Part shown: positions 61,146-64,000 of the stretch, piece after piece
How positions within the stretch are numbered: position 1 is the stretch's first letter
Layout of the letters: each line of letters starts with the position of its first letter
Assembly: GCF_900168065.1 (NCBI RefSeq)
Contig: NZ_FUZZ01000003.1
Span: 62,001 to 126,000, forward strand
DNA from: Chitinophaga ginsengisegetis
GTDB lineage: Bacteria > Bacteroidota > Bacteroidia > Chitinophagales > Chitinophagaceae
Reading direction: 5' to 3'
DNA length: 64,000 nucleotides
Made by a program: the position numbers and the translations under genes
Notes under the pieces: generated by a model
Seen by the model: only the letters and a program-made list of their open reading frames with translations
Told to the model about the DNA's origin: nothing
The model's database searches: none

Positions 61146-62216
61146 ATGAAGGTGCATAATTTTAACGCAGGTCCTTCTGTATTACCCAACGAGGTATTGT
61201 ACAAGGCCAGTAAAGCTCTGATTGACTTTGAAGGGTCAGGGATGTCTATACTGGAAATTGGCCACAGAACGCAACCGTTTATAGCGGTGATGGACGAGGC
61301 GCGCAACCTGGTGAGGGAACTGATGCAGCTTGATGACGACTTTGAAGTACTCTTTTTACATGGCGGAGCCACCACGCAGTTTATGCAGGTGCCAATGAAC
61401 CTGCTGGAAAGCAGCGAATCTGCCGCATATGTGGATACCGGAGTATGGTCCAACAAGGCCATCAAAGAAGCAAAATTGTTTGGCTTCGCCGACGTTGTGG
61501 CGAGCTCCAAAGAAAGCAACTACAATCACATTCCCAAACAGTTCACCATCCCCCCAAAGGCAAGTTATCTGCACATTACCACTAACAATACCATCTATGG
61601 TACACAGTGGCAAATGACACCTGTTACCGACGTACCCCTGGTAGCAGATATGAGCAGTGACATCATGAGCCGCAGCATGGACTTTAACAAGTACTCGCTG
61701 ATCTATGCCGGTGTACAGAAAAACATGGGCGCCGCAGGCGCTACAATGGTAGCTGTACGCAAAAGCATACTGGGCAAGGTAACGCGCAAAATACCAGCCA
61801 TACTGGATTACAGGAACCACATAGAAAATGGTTCTATGCTGAACACCCCTCCCGTATTCGCTGTGTACATTTCCATGCTCACACTCCGCTGGCTCAAAGA
61901 GCAGGGAGGTATCCCGGCCATTGAAAAAATCAATGATAAAAAAGCAGCACTCCTCTACGATGAAATCGATCACAACCCGCTGTTCCGCGGCACTGTAGTG
62001 AAAGAAGACCGTAGTAAAATGAATGCCTGCTTCATCATGGATAAACCGGAAATGGAAGAAGAATTCCTGAAATTCTGCAAGAAAGAAGATATCGTTGGTA
62101 TCAAAGGACACCGTCTCTCCGGCGGATTCCGCGTATCTATGTATAACGCATTGCCATATGAAAGCGTTGAAGTAATGGTGGAAGCCATGAAATACTTCTC
62201 CCTGAAAAAGGCATAA
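61146..62216 (+). CDS. serC: Phosphoserine aminotransferase
   Basis: 356 aa from ATG 61146, where the family starts (MKVHNFNAGPSVLPNEVLYK); the frame runs 13 codons higher without homology. A PLP enzyme that makes 3-phosphoserine in serine synthesis, and can act in pyridoxine synthesis. Motifs: ILEIGHRTQPFIAVMDEARN, LFLHGGATTQFMQVPMNLL, the PLP Lys in YAGVQKNMGAAGATMVAV, and GIKGHRLSGGFRVSMYNALP. serA, often next to serC in Bacteroidota, is absent here; the DUF1015 gene that usually follows serA is present. Confidence 0.97.
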   Translation: MKVHNFNAGPSVLPNEVLYKASKALIDFEGSGMSILEIGHRTQPFIAVMDEARNLVRELMQLDDDFEVLFLHGGATTQFMQVPMNLLESSESAAYVDTGVWSNKAIKEAKLFGFADVVASSKESNYNHIPKQFTIPPKASYLHITTNNTIYGTQWQMTPVTDVPLVADMSSDIMSRSMDFNKYSLIYAGVQKNMGAAGATMVAVRKSILGKVTRKIPAILDYRNHIENGSMLNTPPVFAVYISMLTLRWLKEQGGIPAIEKINDKKAALLYDEIDHNPLFRGTVVKEDRSKMNACFIMDKPEMEEEFLKFCKKEDIVGIKGHRLSGGFRVSMYNALPYESVEVMVEAMKYFSLKKA

Positions 62217-62233
62217 GAAAATATCCTTATTGT

Positions 62234-62276
62234 ATTACGGAGTTGCAGACAGATCCCCTGACTGCAACTCCGTAAT
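62234..62276. terminator. Hairpin between serC and the DUF1015 gene
   Basis: Perfect 15-bp arms (ATTACGGAGTTGCAG / CTGCAACTCCGTAAT) with a 13-base loop, 17 bp past the serC stop. A T tract appears only 20 bases further (after GGTAATCCGTAAT), so termination is likely but not of the simplest form. Confidence 0.65.
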
Positions 62277-62337
62277 TCGTTAGCGGTAATCCGTAATTTT
62301 TTTATTATTACATTTACCACTCACACATATCTACATC

Positions 62338-63582
62338 ATGGCTATTATCAGACCCTTTAACGGATTAAGGCCTACAGAAGATCTGGCAGCAAAAGTAGCT
62401 GCAAGGCCGTACGACGTACTCAGCTCGGAAGAAGCCAAAGCAGCGGCATCCGGTAACCCCTACTCATATTATCATGTTTCAAAATCTGAAATAGATCTGC
62501 CCGAAGGAACAGATACCCACAGTAAGCCCGTATATGATAAAGCAGCGGAAAACCTGCACCGCATGGTTCAGGAAGGTACCCTTTTCCTGGAACCACAAGC
62601 GGCCTATTATATCTATAAACTGGTAATGAATGACCGCGCACAAACCGGACTGGTATGCGTTTCCGCCATATCAGACTATAACAACGGCATCATCAAAAAA
62701 CACGAGTTTACCCGGCCCGATAAAGAACTGGATCGCATTAATCATATTAAAACCACCAAAGCGCAAACCGGCAACGTATTCCTCGCTTACAACGATGTAC
62801 CGGAAGTAAACGCCCTGGTTGACCACTGGCAGGAACACAACAAACCAGTGTATGATTTCACCGCCGAAGATGGCATCCAACACACCATATGGGTGATCAA
62901 TACTCCCGCTGCCATCCAGGACATCACTACCCTGTTCGCCGAAAAGGTGCCCTGCACCTATATCGCCGACGGCCATCACCGCGCCGCTTCCGCCAGCCTC
63001 GTACAGGCTGCATTTGAAAAAGAAGGGAAGATCACCTCAGTAGATAACCCCGTTAACTATTTCCTCACCACCATTTTCCCGGCCAGCCAGCTGGCCATCC
63101 TGGATTATAACCGCGTGGTGAAAGATCTTAACGGCCTGAGTAAGGAAGCACTCCTCTCCCGCCTGGACTACGATTTTACCGTGGAAGAAATCGGGCACCT
63201 GCCGCAACAGCCCTCCATGCTGCATGAATTCAGCATGTACCTCGATGGCAGGTGGTACCGCCTGGTTGCAAAAGAAGGTACCTACACCACCGATCCCATC
63301 GGCATCCTGGATGTAACCATCCTTTCCAATAACATACTGGACAAACTGCTGGGCATCAAAGACCAGCGCACCGATAAACGCATCGACTTCGTAGGCGGTA
63401 TCCGCGGATTGAACGAACTGGTGAAACGCGTAGATAGCGGCGAAATGAAAGTAGCATTCGCCCTTTTCCCGGTAACCATTCAGCAATTGTTTGATATTGC
63501 CGACAGTGGAAATGTAATGCCGCCGAAAAGCACCTGGTTTGAGCCCAAGTTACGCGATGGACTGATTACGCATATTATTTAA
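62338..63582 (+). CDS. DUF1015-family protein
   Basis: 414 aa. Family motifs: RPFNGLRPTEDLAAKVAARP, PYDVLSSEEAKAAA, NPYSYYHVSKSEIDLPEG, the central TYIADGHHRAASASLV with its D-G-H-H-R, and FPVTIQQLFDIADSGNVMPP with PKSTWFEPKLRDGL at the end. The fold resembles SerK-like free serine kinases (ParB/sulfiredoxin-like), and its place behind serC supports a role in serine metabolism, although biochemical proof concerns other members. Start ATG 62338. Confidence 0.92.
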   Translation: MAIIRPFNGLRPTEDLAAKVAARPYDVLSSEEAKAAASGNPYSYYHVSKSEIDLPEGTDTHSKPVYDKAAENLHRMVQEGTLFLEPQAAYYIYKLVMNDRAQTGLVCVSAISDYNNGIIKKHEFTRPDKELDRINHIKTTKAQTGNVFLAYNDVPEVNALVDHWQEHNKPVYDFTAEDGIQHTIWVINTPAAIQDITTLFAEKVPCTYIADGHHRAASASLVQAAFEKEGKITSVDNPVNYFLTTIFPASQLAILDYNRVVKDLNGLSKEALLSRLDYDFTVEEIGHLPQQPSMLHEFSMYLDGRWYRLVAKEGTYTTDPIGILDVTILSNNILDKLLGIKDQRTDKRIDFVGGIRGLNELVKRVDSGEMKVAFALFPVTIQQLFDIADSGNVMPPKSTWFEPKLRDGLITHII

Positions 63583-63593
63583 ATATACTATAC

Positions 63594-63629
63594 GCTTCCC
63601 CGCTGATTTATCCGCCGGGGAAGCTTTTT
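63594..63629 (+). terminator. Terminator of the serC-DUF1015 region
   Basis: A 9-bp stem (GCTTCCCCG at 63594-63602, CGGGGAAGC at 63616-63624) with a 13-base loop followed by TTTTTATTT, 12 bp past the stop codon. Confidence 0.88.
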
Positions 63630-63656
63630 ATTTCATCACTCCCTTATACCCAACCC

Positions 63657-64000
63657 ATGAAAACAACTGACAACACCCACTCTATCTTTGATGATGATCC
63701 CTTACTCGCAGAAAAGAAGAAGTTTTATCCCACACTGGGGCACGCATGGCTGATACCCGTTTATAGCCTGGTAGTGTTCATCACTTTTTATATTGCCGCC
63801 ACGCTTGCCTACCCGGGCATTATAAACGACAAGTTGCTGAGCAGCCTGATCACAATACCCATCTATTGCAGCCTGTTACTGGTGATGCTGATTTACAGCT
63901 ACAACAGGAAAAAGAAAATAGAACCTGATTATATACTCCCCTTCAGAACGCCTTCTGTGGCCGTATTGCTGACAGGTCCCTTCCTGATGTTTTCCCTCTA
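63657..64000 (+). CDS. Multi-spanning membrane protein, N-terminal part (possibly CPBP family)
   Basis: Cut by the right edge; 114 codons from ATG 63657. A hydrophilic start (MKTTDNTHSIFDDDPLLAEK) is followed by hydrophobic segments at about 31-50 (LIPVYSLVVFITFYIAATL), about 62-80 (LITIPIYCSLLLVMLIYS) and one at the very end. This resembles the start of CPBP-family intramembrane metalloproteases of Bacteroidota, but the diagnostic EExxR and FxxxH motifs would lie beyond the window, so this is only a guess. Confidence 0.6.
   Translation, partial: MKTTDNTHSIFDDDPLLAEKKKFYPTLGHAWLIPVYSLVVFITFYIAATLAYPGIINDKLLSSLITIPIYCSLLLVMLIYSYNRKKKIEPDYILPFRTPSVAVLLTGPFLMFSL

Noticed and set aside
1..64000. 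tRNA, rRNA, known riboswitches and phage genes
   Set aside because: I looked in the intergenic regions by eye and found no cloverleaf, rRNA motif or recognised riboswitch core. A covariance-model search would be needed to exclude small RNAs.

Overview
The window is a chromosomal segment of a Bacteroidota bacterium, most likely Chitinophagaceae (Chitinophaga-like). Reasons: an ECF sigma / FecR / SusC / SusD unit, type IX secretion and gliding proteins (PorV, PorU, GldJ, a PorP/SprF-family protein, GldA), the BshA bacillithiol enzyme, promoters of the Bacteroidota type TAnnTTTG, and intergenic arrays of short repeats. I saw no rRNA, tRNA, CRISPR array, transposase or phage gene. Most of the window is core chromosome with small accessory patches.

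Layout. 1-5968: ECF sigma, FecR anti-sigma, a SusC transducer with STN domain and the start of SusD, all on the minus strand, with a strict 11-bp tandem array between sigma and fecR. 6.1-9.8 kb: Prx6-type peroxiredoxin, a 22-24-bp repeat array, an unknown protein divergent from a WYL regulator, and a secreted LolA-like protein. 9.8-18.2 kb: adenine deaminase, AnmK, a VWA/DUF3520 protein, Upp, PorP/SprF, an EI24 membrane protein and an RsmI-like methylase. 18.2-27.9 kb: a small membrane protein, an M28 peptidase, BshA, then a minus-strand run ispF, dut, TPR lipoprotein, DUF4292 lipoprotein and two EnvC-like proteins.

28.0-37.9 kb is the secretion and motility block: PorV and PorU on the minus strand, GldJ divergent, Bcp and an M23 peptidase, a 238-bp inverted-repeat element, and GldA. 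38.0-44.0 kb: enolase, an FtsB-like protein, a small unknown protein, endonuclease III, DUF2071, a nucleoside-symporter-like MFS protein and a Gfo/Idh/MocA oxidoreductase. 44.0-51.9 kb: DUF6134, KorA without an adjacent KorB, a Bax-inhibitor-1 protein, two small secreted or lipoproteins, a 2H phosphoesterase with a long RGG-like tail, and kynureninase. 52.2-59.0 kb: a TetR-TolC-adaptor-RND efflux operon with its terminator and a candidate TetR operator. 59.2 kb to the end: DUF502, a zinc phospholipase C / S1-P1-nuclease-like protein, SerC, DUF1015 and a truncated membrane protein.

The most unusual items are the RGG-2H protein just downstream of kynU, two separate 11-bp tandem arrays sharing a GTAnnnGAAGn theme, a degenerate GTTAAC-containing array near 7 kb, a nearly perfect 63-bp inverted repeat upstream of gldA, a VWA protein carrying SusC plug-like motifs in reversed order, and promoters placed so close to start codons that the mRNAs should be leaderless or nearly so.
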